A stretch of 64,000 nucleotides of DNA from an uncultured Lachnospira sp. (GCA_910589305.1 CAJUTV010000007.1:5242-69241), one strand, 5' to 3'; counted from the stretch's first letter, positions 27,921 to 36,811 are shown. Translations and numbers: made by a program. Notes: generated by a model not told the origin, from the sequence alone.

Positions 27921-28892
27921 TTATTCTTCACTTGCGCTAAGACCTAATCCTAACTCTTTTAACTTTAAAAGTACTTCATCCAATGATTTTTTACCTAAAT
28001 TACGAACTTTCATCATATCATCTGGCGTCTTATTGCAAAGCTGTTCAACCGTGTTGATACCTGCTCTCTTTAAGCAATTAAACGAACGAACAGAAAGTTC
28101 AAGGTCTTCAATGCTCATTGAAAGTGCCTTGCTTGACTCATCTTCCTGCTGAACAACCATAACTTCTGCATTAACAGCATTCTCAGAAAGATTGATAAAC
28201 ACATTTAGATGTTCACTTAAAACTTTCGCAGCAAGACTTAAAGCCTCGTCTGGTGCAATTGTTCCATTTGTAAATATCTCTAGTGTCAATTTATCAAAAT
28301 CTGTATCTTGTCCTACACGTGTATTCTCTACGGACATATTAACACGCTCAACTGGTGTATATATTGAATCTATTGCAATAACCCCTGCAAGCATATCCTT
28401 ATGTTTATTCTTTTCTGAACTTACATAACCTCTGCCATTTGTGATTGTAAGCTCCATTGAAAGCTCACAATCAGCACCGCCGTTCAAATGTGCAATAACA
28501 AGGTCTGGGTTCATAATTTCAATATCTGGGTCTACCTTAATATCTGATGCTTTCACTATACCTTCACCATTGACATCAATATGTGCAATGATTGGTTCCG
28601 TCAAATTGCTATTGTTCTTAATAGATAACTGCTTAATATTCATAACAATTTCTGTCACATCTTCTTTTACACCAGGAATTGAACTGAACTCATGCAGAAC
28701 TCCATCTATCTTTAAGCTGCTGACAGCAGTACCTACCAATGAAGAAAGCATAATCCTTCTAAGCGAATTGCCAAGCGTTAAACCATATCCTCTTTCAAGT
28801 GGCTCAACTACAAATCTACCATACTTTTCATCTGGTGACTGTTCAACCATTTCAATCTTTGGCATCTTGAAATTAAAATCTGCATCAACCAT
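27921..28892 (-). CDS. rpoA: RNA polymerase alpha subunit
   Basis: 323 residues. N-terminal dimerisation domain with EPLERGYGLTLGNSLRRIMLSS, and C-terminal domain with ELSVRSFNCLKRAGINTVEQL and KVRNLGKKSLDEV, which contacts promoter UP elements and activators. GGAGG precedes the ATG. Standard place between rpsD and rplQ. Confidence 0.97.
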   Translation of the reverse strand: MVDADFNFKMPKIEMVEQSPDEKYGRFVVEPLERGYGLTLGNSLRRIMLSSLVGTAVSSLKIDGVLHEFSSIPGVKEDVTEIVMNIKQLSIKNNSNLTEPIIAHIDVNGEGIVKASDIKVDPDIEIMNPDLVIAHLNGGADCELSMELTITNGRGYVSSEKNKHKDMLAGVIAIDSIYTPVERVNMSVENTRVGQDTDFDKLTLEIFTNGTIAPDEALSLAAKVLSEHLNVFINLSENAVNAEVMVVQQEDESSKALSMSIEDLELSVRSFNCLKRAGINTVEQLCNKTPDDMMKVRNLGKKSLDEVLLKLKELGLGLSASEE

Positions 28893-28930
28893 ATCTGACC
28901 CTCCTTCTAGGTTTTATAGTGCTGTCCTTA

Positions 28931-29524
28931 TTACTTAGAATACAACTCGACAATAAGCATCTCATTAACAGGAACATCAATCACTTCTCTTGTTGGCAAC
29001 ATTTTAACAGTTCCCTTAAGAGTTTCCTTATCAGCCTCAAGCCATTCTGGAACGAGTCTGCCATTTGTTGAATCCAAAATTTCTTTATATCTTGCACATG
29101 ACTTTGACTTTTCTCTAATTTCAATAACATCGCCAGCCTTTACAAGATATGATGGAATATTAACACGTTTTCCATTCACTAAGACATGCTTATGGTCTAC
29201 AATCTGTCTTGCTTCTTTTCTTGTTCTAGCAAAACCCATTCTAAAAATAATATTATCAAGGCGAAGCTCAAGCATAATCATGAGATTTTCACCTGTCATG
29301 CCCTTCATTCTTGCAGCCTTCTTATAATAATTTCTGAAAGGCTTTTCTAATACACCATATATAAATTTAGCCTTCTGTTTTTCTCTGAGCTGTAAACCAT
29401 ACTCACTTATCTTTCTTCCAGCATTCTTAGCTTTTCTTCTGGATTTTTTATCTATTCCTAAAAATACAGGGTCTAAATCAAGAGACCTGCATCTCTTGAG
29501 AACCGGTGTTCTATTAATAGCCAT
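28931..29524 (-). CDS. rpsD: 30S ribosomal protein S4
   Basis: 197 residues. RLDNIIFRMGFARTRKEARQIVDHKHVLVNG is the S4 RNA-binding domain; short N-terminal region without zinc cysteines (C-minus form). Primary 16S binder and, in Firmicutes, an autoregulator of its mRNA; here it sits third in the rpsM-rpsK-rpsD-rpoA-rplQ run. AGGAGG before the ATG. Confidence 0.97.
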   Translation of the reverse strand: MAINRTPVLKRCRSLDLDPVFLGIDKKSRRKAKNAGRKISEYGLQLREKQKAKFIYGVLEKPFRNYYKKAARMKGMTGENLMIMLELRLDNIIFRMGFARTRKEARQIVDHKHVLVNGKRVNIPSYLVKAGDVIEIREKSKSCARYKEILDSTNGRLVPEWLEADKETLKGTVKMLPTREVIDVPVNEMLIVELYSK

Positions 29525-29540
29525 CTTAATCTACCTCCTA

Positions 29541-29936
29541 TTAAACTCTTCTACGTTTTGGTGGACGACAACCATTATGTGGAACTGGTGTAACATCCTT
29601 AATACTAGTAACTTCAAGACCACAGGCTGAAAGTGCTCGAATAGCAGCTTCTCTTCCTGAACCTGGTCCCTTAACCATAACGTCTACATACTTTAATCCA
29701 TGAATTAAAGCTGCCTTTGTTGCAGTTTCTGCAGCCATCTGTGCAGCATATGGAGTAGATTTCTTAGAACCTCTAAAACCAAGACCGCCAGCACTTGCCC
29801 ATGATAAAGCATTGCCTTCAGCATCGGTCAACGTAACGATTGTATTATTAAAAGAAGACTGAATATGTGCCTGTCCTCTTTCTACATTTTTCTTAACACG
29901 CTTCTTTGTCACTTTTTTTGTAACTTTACCAGCCAT
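29541..29936 (-). CDS. rpsK: 30S ribosomal protein S11
   Basis: 131 residues. HIQSSFNNTIVTLTD, GFRGSKKSTPYAAQ and the C-terminal DVTPVPHNGCRPPKRRRV are diagnostic. Basic N-terminal KKVTKKRVKK tail. TAGGAGG precedes the ATG. Confidence 0.97.
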   Translation of the reverse strand: MAGKVTKKVTKKRVKKNVERGQAHIQSSFNNTIVTLTDAEGNALSWASAGGLGFRGSKKSTPYAAQMAAETATKAALIHGLKYVDVMVKGPGSGREAAIRALSACGLEVTSIKDVTPVPHNGCRPPKRRRV

Positions 29937-29988
29937 TTTTTTAACAAACCTCCTATGAAAACTCGTTTCCCATTTTATCGTCTATCTA

Positions 29989-30363
29989 TTACTTTTTCTT
30001 GTTTGCCACAGTCTTCTTTGGACCCTTACAAGTTCTAGCATTCGTCTTCGTCTTCTGTCCTCGACATGGAAGTCCTTTTCTGTGACGAATCCCTCTATAA
30101 CAACCAATTTCTTTTAATCTCTTAATATTCATGGCAACTTCTCTTCTCAAGTCACCTTCTACTAAGTTCTCTGTATCTGCATCAATAACCTTAGCGATTC
30201 TTGCTACTTCCTCATCTGTAAGATTCTTTACACGCGTATCTGGATTTACTTGTGCTTCAGCAAGAATCTTTCCTGCTCTTACTCTGCCTATGCCATAAAC
30301 ATAAGTAAGACCGATTTCAATTCTTTTTTCTCTTGGTAAATCTACACCTGAAATACGAGCCAT
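29989..30363 (-). CDS. rpsM: 30S ribosomal protein S13
   Basis: 124 residues. ARISGVDLPREKRIEIGLTY at the start and HRKGLPCRGQKTKTNARTCKG near the end identify S13, which forms the head bridge and contacts P-site tRNA. The start codon is preceded only by AGG 13 nt away, a poor Shine-Dalgarno; a strong AAAGGAG lies 122 nt further up (see leader). Confidence 0.97.
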   Translation of the reverse strand: MARISGVDLPREKRIEIGLTYVYGIGRVRAGKILAEAQVNPDTRVKNLTDEEVARIAKVIDADTENLVEGDLRREVAMNIKRLKEIGCYRGIRHRKGLPCRGQKTKTNARTCKGPKKTVANKKK

Positions 30364-30885
30364 GTGTTTTTTAACCTGCTACTAATACTATATACAAAGA
30401 TGTATACAGCAGATGATTTTTCTTCGTAATTTTAACATACCTACAAATTTTTAAAATTTAATGTAGGATATCATCTTTGTAGCTTCTCCTTTCTTTATAT
30501 TTAAAATATAATATTTTCAGTTGCCAACAAATTCTTTGCTCAAATCTTTTGCAAGTCAAATACTCCACAACAATCTAACGTCAATCTTTATTTACAGCAA
30601 AACAAAAAGTATCTGACCTCTTGCAATATACGTCAATATGTTTAAATAACCTCAATACCAGCAAATATAATCATTTGACTTATTGCTCACACAAATAAAT
30701 CAAATACAGACGCAGCCCGTCAATTCTTGACGTCTGAAATGTGTGCGTCGCATATGATTTATTTAAAAAAATTATATATAATAAAGTAATCAACTACCTA
30801 CAACTATGCCAGGCGGTTCATTACTGCAGCCGCAAAACAATAATCTCCATTCGCGCTAGTGACTCACAAACGAGATTTTTACAAT
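30364..30885 (-). promoter_or_regulatory. ~520-nt leader of the rpsM (alpha) operon
   Basis: No gene fits in this 612-base gap. Read leftward from the promoter it holds a GCGG/CCGC hairpin, a CAGACG...CGTCTG fold with an inner CGTCAA/TTGACG alternative (~30704-30735), and near the gene a junction-like element: AAAGGAG (30492-30486), GCTAC (30483-30479) pairing with GTAGC (30382-30378), and inner helices AGATGAT/ATCATCT, CCTACA/TGTAGG and TATACA/TGTATA. A 7-codon open frame (MISYIKF) also starts after the AAAGGAG. S4-operon autoregulation in Firmicutes makes an RNA-based control plausible; the precise role is inference. Confidence 0.55.
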
Positions 30886-30891
30886 ATACAA

Positions 30892-30921
30892 ATTATACCA
30901 TCTTGTATAATTGTATATCAA
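30892..30921 (-). promoter_or_regulatory. Candidate sigma-A promoter for rpsM-rpsK-rpsD-rpoA-rplQ
   Basis: TTGATA (30921-30916) and TATAAT (30897-30892) with an 18-nt spacer. The two elements also sit in a near-perfect inverted repeat (ATATACAATTATAC / GTATAATTTGTATAT). It lies just after a terminator behind rpmJ, so the alpha operon is likely transcribed separately at least in part. Confidence 0.65.
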
Positions 30922-30927
30922 AACACA

Positions 30928-30952
30928 CAAACAAAAAAGCATTGCTGCTTTT
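30928..30952 (-). terminator. Terminator behind rpmJ
   Basis: AAAAGCA-GCAA-TGCTTTT, a 7-bp stem on a GCAA tetraloop (30935-30952), followed leftward by TTGTTTG; 24 bases after the rpmJ stop codon. Confidence 0.65.
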
Positions 30953-30975
30953 AAAAAGTATTTGCTTTTTTAGGA

Positions 30976-31089
30976 TTAACCCTGTCTTTGTTTGTGCTTT
31001 GGGTTCTCACAGATAACTCTGATGCTACCCTTTCTCTTAATAACTTTGCACTTTTCACAAATTGGTTTAACTGATGACCTAACCTTCAT
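30976..31089 (-). CDS. rpmJ: 50S ribosomal protein L36
   Basis: 37 residues: MKVRSSVKPICEKCKVIKRK, then GSIRVICENPKHKQRQG. The zinc ligands CxxC, a later Cys and His are all present (C+ form). AAAGGAGG precedes the ATG. It lies between infA and the rpsM leader and is followed by a terminator hairpin. Confidence 0.96.
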   Translation of the reverse strand: MKVRSSVKPICEKCKVIKRKGSIRVICENPKHKQRQG

Positions 31090-31194
31090 TGTAAAAGCCT
31101 CCTTTCAGACAAGTTCGTATAGCATTATAACACACCTTATTTTGGTAGTGCAAGATTTTTTTTATCTTTTTATTTATCTAATACATAAAAATTT

Positions 31195-31413
31195 CTATTT
31201 GTCTCTCCAAATAATTCTGCCTTTGCTTAAATCATATGGCGAAAGTTCAATTTTTACTTTATCACCAGGAAGTATTCTAATGTAATTCATCCTTAACTTG
31301 CCGCTTATATGAGCAAGTATTTGATGCCCATTTTCTAGTTCCACCTGAAACATAGCATTGGGCAATTTTTCAATTACCTTTCCTTCGATTTCAATTACAT
31401 CTGACTTTGACAT
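31195..31413 (-). CDS. infA: Translation initiation factor IF-1
   Basis: 72 residues, the standard length. EIEGKVIEKLPNAMFQVELENGH, LAHISGKLRMNYIRILPGD and the final KGRIIWRDK form the S1-like OB fold that binds the A site during initiation. AAGGAGG precedes the start. It directly follows the KOW-domain gene. Confidence 0.97.
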   Translation of the reverse strand: MSKSDVIEIEGKVIEKLPNAMFQVELENGHQILAHISGKLRMNYIRILPGDKVKIELSPYDLSKGRIIWRDK

Positions 31414-31417
31414 TTAC

Positions 31418-31717
31418 TTAATATCCTCCTTCATAACATTGAAAATCTGCATTGCCTGCAAGATATGTCTTAATTGCTTTTCTAATCGTTTCATCGGCAA
31501 TTTCTTTGTTTTCATTCGTTATTGACGCAATGTTTTCTTTATATTTTTTATTAACCTGTATATGCTTTTTATTCTTTTTTTTAGGATTATTAATTGTTCT
31601 TATCTTTCCATCTGATAAATATACATATTCTTTTTCTTCTTTTATAATTAGATATATATGTCCTTTATCATGTCCTGCTAAGGAATAAGCAAAACAGCCT
31701 ACAGCCTCTTCTATCAT
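31418..31717 (-). CDS. KOW-domain RNA-binding protein
   Basis: 99 residues. GCFAYSLAGHDKGHIYLIIK followed by EYVYLSDGKIRTINNPKKKN is a KOW motif like that of L14e-type and L24-related proteins. Firmicutes, especially clostridia, often carry this small gene between map and infA; its function is not defined. ATG at 31717 follows GGGGG; an in-frame ATG six codons upstream overlaps that site. Confidence 0.8.
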   Translation of the reverse strand: MIEEAVGCFAYSLAGHDKGHIYLIIKEEKEYVYLSDGKIRTINNPKKKNKKHIQVNKKYKENIASITNENKEIADETIRKAIKTYLAGNADFQCYEGGY

Positions 31718-31769
31718 AATATAATAATCCCCCATTCTTGTGCAGCCTCTATTTCTTACCTTAATTTTT

Positions 31770-32525
31770 CTATTCTACTAAAGACAAAATTTGTGGTCCA
31801 TTTTTGGTAATAAGCACTGTATTTTCATAATGTGCTGTTAATGACTGGTCAACCGTAACTGTAGTCCATTTATCATCTAATGTCTTTACTGCATAATCCC
31901 CTGCTGCTACCATAGGCTCTATGGCTAAAGTCATGCCTTCATACAGCTTCATTCCTCTTTTTGTCTGTCTAAAATTAGGGACTTGGGGTTCTTCGTGGAG
32001 TTCACAACCTATCCCATGACCTACTAAATCACGTATTACACCATATCCAAAACGCTCATTATAATCTGCAATTGCATTGGAAATATCATGTAAATGACAA
32101 CCTTCTTTAGCAAATTTTATGCCTTCAAAAAAACTTTGTTTCGTCACTTCTATTAATTTTGCTGCCTCATCACTTATTTGCCCCACACCAACTGTTCTTG
32201 CAGCATCGGAATGATACCCTTTATATATCACACCTGCATCCAGACTTACAATATCTCCCTCTCTCAAAATACACTTTTTTGATGGAATACCATGTACGAC
32301 CTGCTCATTTACAGACACGCATATTGAACCGGGAAATCCTCCATATCCTTTAAAAGAAGGAATACAGCCAAAACTGCGTATCATATCTTCGCCCATTTTA
32401 TCAATGCGCCAAGTTGACATACCAGGCTTTATCTCTTCACACAAATGATTTAACACCGTTCCAAGAATTTTACCTGCCTCTGTCATCAATTCAATTTCTC
32501 TTTTCGATTTTATTGAAACAGACAT
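31770..32525 (-). CDS. map: Type I methionine aminopeptidase
   Basis: 251 residues. The five metal ligands are in place: Asp96 (SLDAG), Asp107 (HSDAART), His170 (VGHGIG), Glu203 (IEPM) and Glu234 (HYENT), with His78 (HGIP) in the active site. Removes the initiator Met from new proteins. No N-terminal SecC-type extension. Seven bases after adk. Confidence 0.96.
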   Translation of the reverse strand: MSVSIKSKREIELMTEAGKILGTVLNHLCEEIKPGMSTWRIDKMGEDMIRSFGCIPSFKGYGGFPGSICVSVNEQVVHGIPSKKCILREGDIVSLDAGVIYKGYHSDAARTVGVGQISDEAAKLIEVTKQSFFEGIKFAKEGCHLHDISNAIADYNERFGYGVIRDLVGHGIGCELHEEPQVPNFRQTKRGMKLYEGMTLAIEPMVAAGDYAVKTLDDKWTTVTVDQSLTAHYENTVLITKNGPQILSLVE

Positions 32526-32531
32526 ATAACT

Positions 32532-33176
32532 CTACTTTCCTAACACATTTACAATATCAGAGAATACTTCCTCCATATCTTTTGTGCCATCTACTTCTAC
32601 AAGAATCTCTTTTGATGTGTAATAGTCAATCAAAGGCTGTGTTTTTTCATGGTAAACATTCAATCTATTCTGGACGATTTCTGGCTTATCATCATCTCTT
32701 AAAATAAGACTTTCACCGCAAACATCACAAATACCTTCGGTCTTTGTCGGATTATATTGTATATGATATGTTGCACCACAACCTACACATGCTCTTCTTC
32801 CAGACATTCTTTTAATAATATGCTCATCTGGAACTAAAACATCAATTGCAAAGTCAATGCGTTCATCATTTGCTAAAAGAGCTTTATCAAGTGCTTCTGC
32901 CTGTGGGATTGTTCTTGGAAATCCATCAAGTACATAACCATTTTTGCAATCCGCTTCTTTAAATCTATCCATGATAAGTTCAACGACTAATTCGTCTGGA
33001 ACATACTCTCCCTTATCCATATATACCTTTGCTTTCTTTCCAAGCTCTGTATTATTTTTAATGTTTGCTCGAAATATATCCCCTGTAGAAATATGTGGGA
33101 TATTATACTTTGATGCAATTTTTTTAGCCTGTGTTCCTTTTCCGGCACCAGGAGCTCCCAACATAATTATTTTCAT
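32532..33176 (-). CDS. adk: Adenylate kinase
   Basis: 214 residues. P-loop GAPGAGKGTQ (7-16), NMP site STGDIFRANI, DGFPRT, and a long LID domain with four zinc cysteines (C130, C133, C150, C153), the form common in Gram-positives. Converts AMP + ATP to 2 ADP. GGAGGG before the ATG. Confidence 0.97.
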   Translation of the reverse strand: MKIIMLGAPGAGKGTQAKKIASKYNIPHISTGDIFRANIKNNTELGKKAKVYMDKGEYVPDELVVELIMDRFKEADCKNGYVLDGFPRTIPQAEALDKALLANDERIDFAIDVLVPDEHIIKRMSGRRACVGCGATYHIQYNPTKTEGICDVCGESLILRDDDKPEIVQNRLNVYHEKTQPLIDYYTSKEILVEVDGTKDMEEVFSDIVNVLGK

Positions 33177-33224
33177 AATAACCCTCCATTTTTGTGCTTC
33201 TTTTTTTCCATACTATACACAAAC

Positions 33225-33252
33225 GACTCGCCCAGAAATTTCTAGGCAAGTC
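33225..33252 (-). terminator. Hairpin between secY and adk
   Basis: GACTcGCC pairs with GGCaAGTC (8 bp, one A-C mismatch) across a 12-nt loop. Leftward the stem is followed by GTTTGTG, a weak U-tract; it may attenuate or be an mRNA processing/stability site rather than a full stop. Confidence 0.4.
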
Positions 33253-33283
33253 ATTTTAAAAAATCATTACTGCTGTAAGTTTA

Positions 33284-34606
33284 TTACTCACTAAGAAATC
33301 CACGATAATTAATATTAACCATCTTTGATTCAACCTGTTTCATTGTCTCAAGGACAACGCCGACAATAATAATAATTGACGTTCCACCAAACGATACGCT
33401 TGCATTAAATAATCCAGAACATAAAATTGGAATTAATGCAACTATCATAAGACCTACAGCACCAATAAATACAATATAATTAAGAATCTTATTAAGATAT
33501 TCACTTGTTGATTTGCCTGGCGTAATACCTGGTACTACACCGCCAGCTTTCTTTAAATTATCTGCAACCTGCATTGGATTAAAAGTAATTGATGTATAAA
33601 AATATGCAAATACAACTACTAATATGATATAAAGTACCAAACCAAGTGAATATTGTGGCATCTCTACTCTGCACCAATAGGACTGACTAAGATATCTAGT
33701 CCACTCATACGAATTGTTAGAAAACAATTGAACAATAATAACAGGAAACTGCATTATTGAAGAAGCAAAGATAATAGGCATAACACCCGCTGTATTTACT
33801 TTCAACGGTATACTTGTAGCCTGCCCGCCAACCATTCTTCTACCAGCTACTTTTTGAGAATATTGAACTGGTATTTTTCTTTCACCATCTTGAAGTATAA
33901 TTACCAATGTCACAACAACTACTACGATTGCTACAATAATAAGACCTACTGTAGCACCTCTTGCAATGCTCTTATTTGCAACAAATGTGTTGAAAAGCGT
34001 TACAAAGTCGTTTGGCATACCTGAAATAATATTGATTAACAATACAATAGAAATACCATTACCAACACCATTCTCTGTGATTCTTTCACCTATCCACATA
34101 AGAACTGCTGAACCAGCTGTAAGCGTAGCAACAACAACAACTATACATGCAATATAGTGAATTGTGCTCATGCTTTGATATCCTTTAATCAAACCTTGTC
34201 TTCCAAATCCAACAGACATTGCAACGGATTCTATAAGAGCAAGTCCAACGGTTACATATCTTGTGATAGAAGCAATTTTCTTTCTTCCATCTTCTCCTTC
34301 TTTTTGCATTTCTTCCAATTTTGGAATAGCAATTGTAAGGAGCTGCATAATAATAGATGATGTAATATATGGTGTAATACTCAAAGCAAAAAGTGACATT
34401 TTTTCAAATGAGCCACCTGTAAATGCACTTAAATAACTTAAATCACCATTATTAATCCCACTGAGCAATGAACTGAAATACTCTGTATCAACACCAGGGA
34501 TAGGAAGAAGACTTCCCACCCTAACAACAACAAGCATCATAAGAGTAAACAATAATTTCTTGCGAATATCCTTATTCTTAAATGCGTTGACTAGTGATTT
34601 TAACAT
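33284..34606 (-). CDS. secY: Protein translocase subunit SecY
   Basis: 440 residues with ten hydrophobic helices. LFTLMMLVVVRVGSLLPIPGVD at TM1, the plug region, GGQATSIPLKVNTAGVMPIIF and the C-terminal IIIIVGVVLETMKQVESK are diagnostic. Forms the membrane channel with SecE/SecG. Its ATG overlaps the end of rplO; GAGGTGATC upstream. Confidence 0.97.
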   Translation of the reverse strand: MLKSLVNAFKNKDIRKKLLFTLMMLVVVRVGSLLPIPGVDTEYFSSLLSGINNGDLSYLSAFTGGSFEKMSLFALSITPYITSSIIMQLLTIAIPKLEEMQKEGEDGRKKIASITRYVTVGLALIESVAMSVGFGRQGLIKGYQSMSTIHYIACIVVVVATLTAGSAVLMWIGERITENGVGNGISIVLLINIISGMPNDFVTLFNTFVANKSIARGATVGLIIVAIVVVVVTLVIILQDGERKIPVQYSQKVAGRRMVGGQATSIPLKVNTAGVMPIIFASSIMQFPVIIVQLFSNNSYEWTRYLSQSYWCRVEMPQYSLGLVLYIILVVVFAYFYTSITFNPMQVADNLKKAGGVVPGITPGKSTSEYLNKILNYIVFIGAVGLMIVALIPILCSGLFNASVSFGGTSIIIIVGVVLETMKQVESKMVNINYRGFLSE

Positions 34607-35046
34607 TAGATCACCTCACATGTTCCACCAACAGCTTCTATCTTTTCCTTAGCTGAAGCACTGAAAGCGTTTGCCTTTACAGTAAGCTTTTTCTTGATTT
34701 CTCCATTACCAAGAATTTTAACGCCATCTCTAGGATTCTTAACAATACCTGTTTCGATTAATGTATCTACAGTTACTTCTGCACCATCATCAAATCTATC
34801 AAGTACACCGACATTAATTCCAATAATTTCAAGATGATTTCTATTTGTGAATCCTCTCTTTGGAATTCTTCTATATAATGGCATCTGACCACCTTCAAAG
34901 CCTGGTCTTGGTGCGCCTGAACGCGCTTTTTGACCTTTGTGTCCCTTGCCGGCTGTCTTGCCATTTCCTGAACCATGTCCGCGGCCTCTTCTGAAATTAT
35001 CGCTCTTTACTGAACCCTTCGCAGGTCTTAAATTAGATAAATCCAT
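34606..35046 (-). CDS. rplO: 50S ribosomal protein L15
   Basis: 146 residues. LRPAKGSVKSDNFRRGRGHGSGNGKTAGKGHKGQKARSG-type Gly-rich N-terminus and GFTNRNHLEIIGINVGVLDRF are typical. ATG at 35046 lies 7 nt after AAAGGAGG; a GTG one codon earlier is less likely. Overlaps secY by one base. Confidence 0.96.
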   Translation of the reverse strand: MDLSNLRPAKGSVKSDNFRRGRGHGSGNGKTAGKGHKGQKARSGAPRPGFEGGQMPLYRRIPKRGFTNRNHLEIIGINVGVLDRFDDGAEVTVDTLIETGIVKNPRDGVKILGNGEIKKKLTVKANAFSASAKEKIEAVGGTCEVI

Positions 35047-35076
35047 CACTGCACCTCCTTTTAATAATTTATCAGA

Positions 35077-35259
35077 TTAGATTTCTTCTACCTTTAACAT
35101 ATAACCAATCTGTTGTATCTGTCCTCTTGTTGAAGCATTATCTGGAAGTTCAACTGTCTTGTGAAGCTTATTAAGCCCCATTGCCTCAACAGTTCTTCTA
35201 TGCTTAGGAACAGCACCGATTGGAGATTTTACTAAAGTTATTTTCAACTTCTTATCTGC
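35077..35259 (-). CDS. rpmD: 50S ribosomal protein L30
   Basis: 60 residues. KITLVKSPIGAVPKHRRTV and LGLNKLHKTVELPDN-like text followed by GQIQQIGYMLKVEE. ATG at 35259 follows GGAGGTAG; the upstream in-frame ATG lies in the spacer and its first codons overlap the ribosome-binding site. Confidence 0.96.
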   Translation of the reverse strand, partial: ADKKLKITLVKSPIGAVPKHRRTVEAMGLNKLHKTVELPDNASTRGQIQQIGYMLKVEEI

Positions 35260-35354
35260 CATTTCTACCTCCATTTGCGCACGCCTTTTTTTCAATTACA
35301 CAAGTTTGAGCGTGCGCACAAACTTGTAGGACAATAAATTTATTTTATAACAAT

Positions 35355-35864
35355 CTATCCAAGAATTTCACTAACTGATTTTCCGCGAAGTCTTGCTACT
35401 TCCTCAGGTGTCTTCATTGCTGTAAGACCTGCAATTGTTGCAAGAACTACATTCTGCTTATTATTAGAACCAAGTGATTTTGTACGGATATTTTTAATAC
35501 CTGCAAGCTCAAGTACAGAACGCGCTGGACCACCAGCAATTGCACCAGTACCTTCTGGAGCTCTCTTAAGAAGAACTGTAGCTCCTCCAAACTTGCCAAT
35601 ATAATCATGTGGCACAGAACCATTTTCATCAATTGGAACTTCTACCAAATGTTTCATTGCATCTTCTTTTCCTTTGCGGATTGCTTCAGGAACTTCAGAT
35701 GCTTTACCAACACCTGCACCAACGTGACCGTTGCCATCACCAACAACAACCAAAGCAGCAAATCTCATGTTACGTCCGCCTTTTACTACTTTTGTTACAC
35801 GCTTGATAGCTACAACATTATCATTTAACTCTAACTGACTAGCGTCAATGATTGTACGTTTCAT
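35355..35864 (-). CDS. rpsE: 30S ribosomal protein S5
   Basis: 169 residues. KRVTKVVKGGRNMRFAALVV, GNGHVGAGVGKASEVPEAIRK and LKRAPEGTGAIAGGPARSVLE are S5 signatures. Involved in decoding fidelity and mRNA unwinding. GGAAGGGAG before the ATG. Confidence 0.97.
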   Translation of the reverse strand: MKRTIIDASQLELNDNVVAIKRVTKVVKGGRNMRFAALVVVGDGNGHVGAGVGKASEVPEAIRKGKEDAMKHLVEVPIDENGSVPHDYIGKFGGATVLLKRAPEGTGAIAGGPARSVLELAGIKNIRTKSLGSNNKQNVVLATIAGLTAMKTPEEVARLRGKSVSEILG

Positions 35865-35882
35865 ACCGTTTCTCCCTTCCGC

Positions 35883-36251
35883 TTAGAATTCAAGACCAGC
35901 TTCTCTAGCTGCCTCTGCCAATGCTTTTACTTTACCTTCATATATATAACCGCCTCTGTCATAGACAACAGTTGTTATGCCCTTTTCTAATGCTCTCTTT
36001 GCAACAACTTTGCCAACTACTGTAGCAGCATCGAGATTATTTGTCTTCTCGCATTCAGCCTTCACATCTTTATCAAGTGTTGATGCTGACACAAGAGTCT
36101 TGCCAACTGTATCGTCAATAACCTGAGCGTACATATGATTATTACTTCTAAACACAGCCAAGCGTGGTCTTTGTGGTGTACCACTGAAACGATTACGTAA
36201 TCTTCTATGTTTATTCTTGCGAACTAGTGTTCTTGATTTCTTACTAACCAT
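35883..36251 (-). CDS. rplR: 50S ribosomal protein L18
   Basis: 122 residues. SGTPQRPRLAVFRSNNHMYAQVIDD and the C-terminal YDRGGYIYEGKVKALAEAAREAGLEF bind 5S rRNA. ATG at 36251 has AAAGGAGTG at the right spacing; an upstream in-frame ATG does not. Confidence 0.97.
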   Translation of the reverse strand: MVSKKSRTLVRKNKHRRLRNRFSGTPQRPRLAVFRSNNHMYAQVIDDTVGKTLVSASTLDKDVKAECEKTNNLDAATVVGKVVAKRALEKGITTVVYDRGGYIYEGKVKALAEAAREAGLEF

Positions 36252-36268
36252 AACATTCACTCCTTTAA

Positions 36269-36811
36269 TTATTTCTTACCAGTCTTACCAACTTTACGTC
36301 TAATAACCTCATCAGCATACTTGATACCCTTGCCCTTGTAAGGCTCTGGTTCTCTCTTCGCTCTGATTTCAGCTGCGTACTGGCCAACTTTTTCTTTATT
36401 AATACCCTTCACTATAATGATGTTTTGACCATCAAGCACTGTCTCAATGCCTTCTGGGTCTTCCATCTCAACTGGGTGAGAATATCCTAATGATAAAACA
36501 AGCTTTTTGCCCTGTTTTTGGGCTCTATAACCAACACCATTAACTTCCAGTTTTTTCTCAAATCCTTCATTTACACCAATGACCATATTATTGATAAGTG
36601 TTCTTGTCAAACCGTGCAATGACTTCATTTTCTTTAAATCGTTTGGTCTTGAAACCGTAATTTCAGACCCTTCCATTTTTATGTCCATCTCTGCAGGTAA
36701 AATTCTTTCAAGGGTTCCCTTAGGACCCTTTACAGTCACTTTATTATTTTCTGCTATATCAACTGTTACACCTGCTGGTATAGCGATAGGCATTCTTCCT
36801 ATACGTGACAT
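36269..36811 (-). CDS. rplF: 50S ribosomal protein L6
   Basis: 180 residues. SRIGRMPIAIPAGVTV at the start and the C-terminal EPEPYKGKGIKYADEVIRRK K-turn binding region are diagnostic. AGGAGGTGCGGC before the ATG. 135 AT-rich bases separate it from rpsH; they contain no gene. Confidence 0.97.
   Translation of the reverse strand: MSRIGRMPIAIPAGVTVDIAENNKVTVKGPKGTLERILPAEMDIKMEGSEITVSRPNDLKKMKSLHGLTRTLINNMVIGVNEGFEKKLEVNGVGYRAQKQGKKLVLSLGYSHPVEMEDPEGIETVLDGQNIIIVKGINKEKVGQYAAEIRAKREPEPYKGKGIKYADEVIRRKVGKTGKK

Noticed and set aside
30790..30870. tRNA-like fold suggested by GGCGGTTCATTACTGCAGCCGC
   Set aside because: No acceptor stem, anticodon arm or proper T-loop sequence could be placed; it is part of the rpsM leader.
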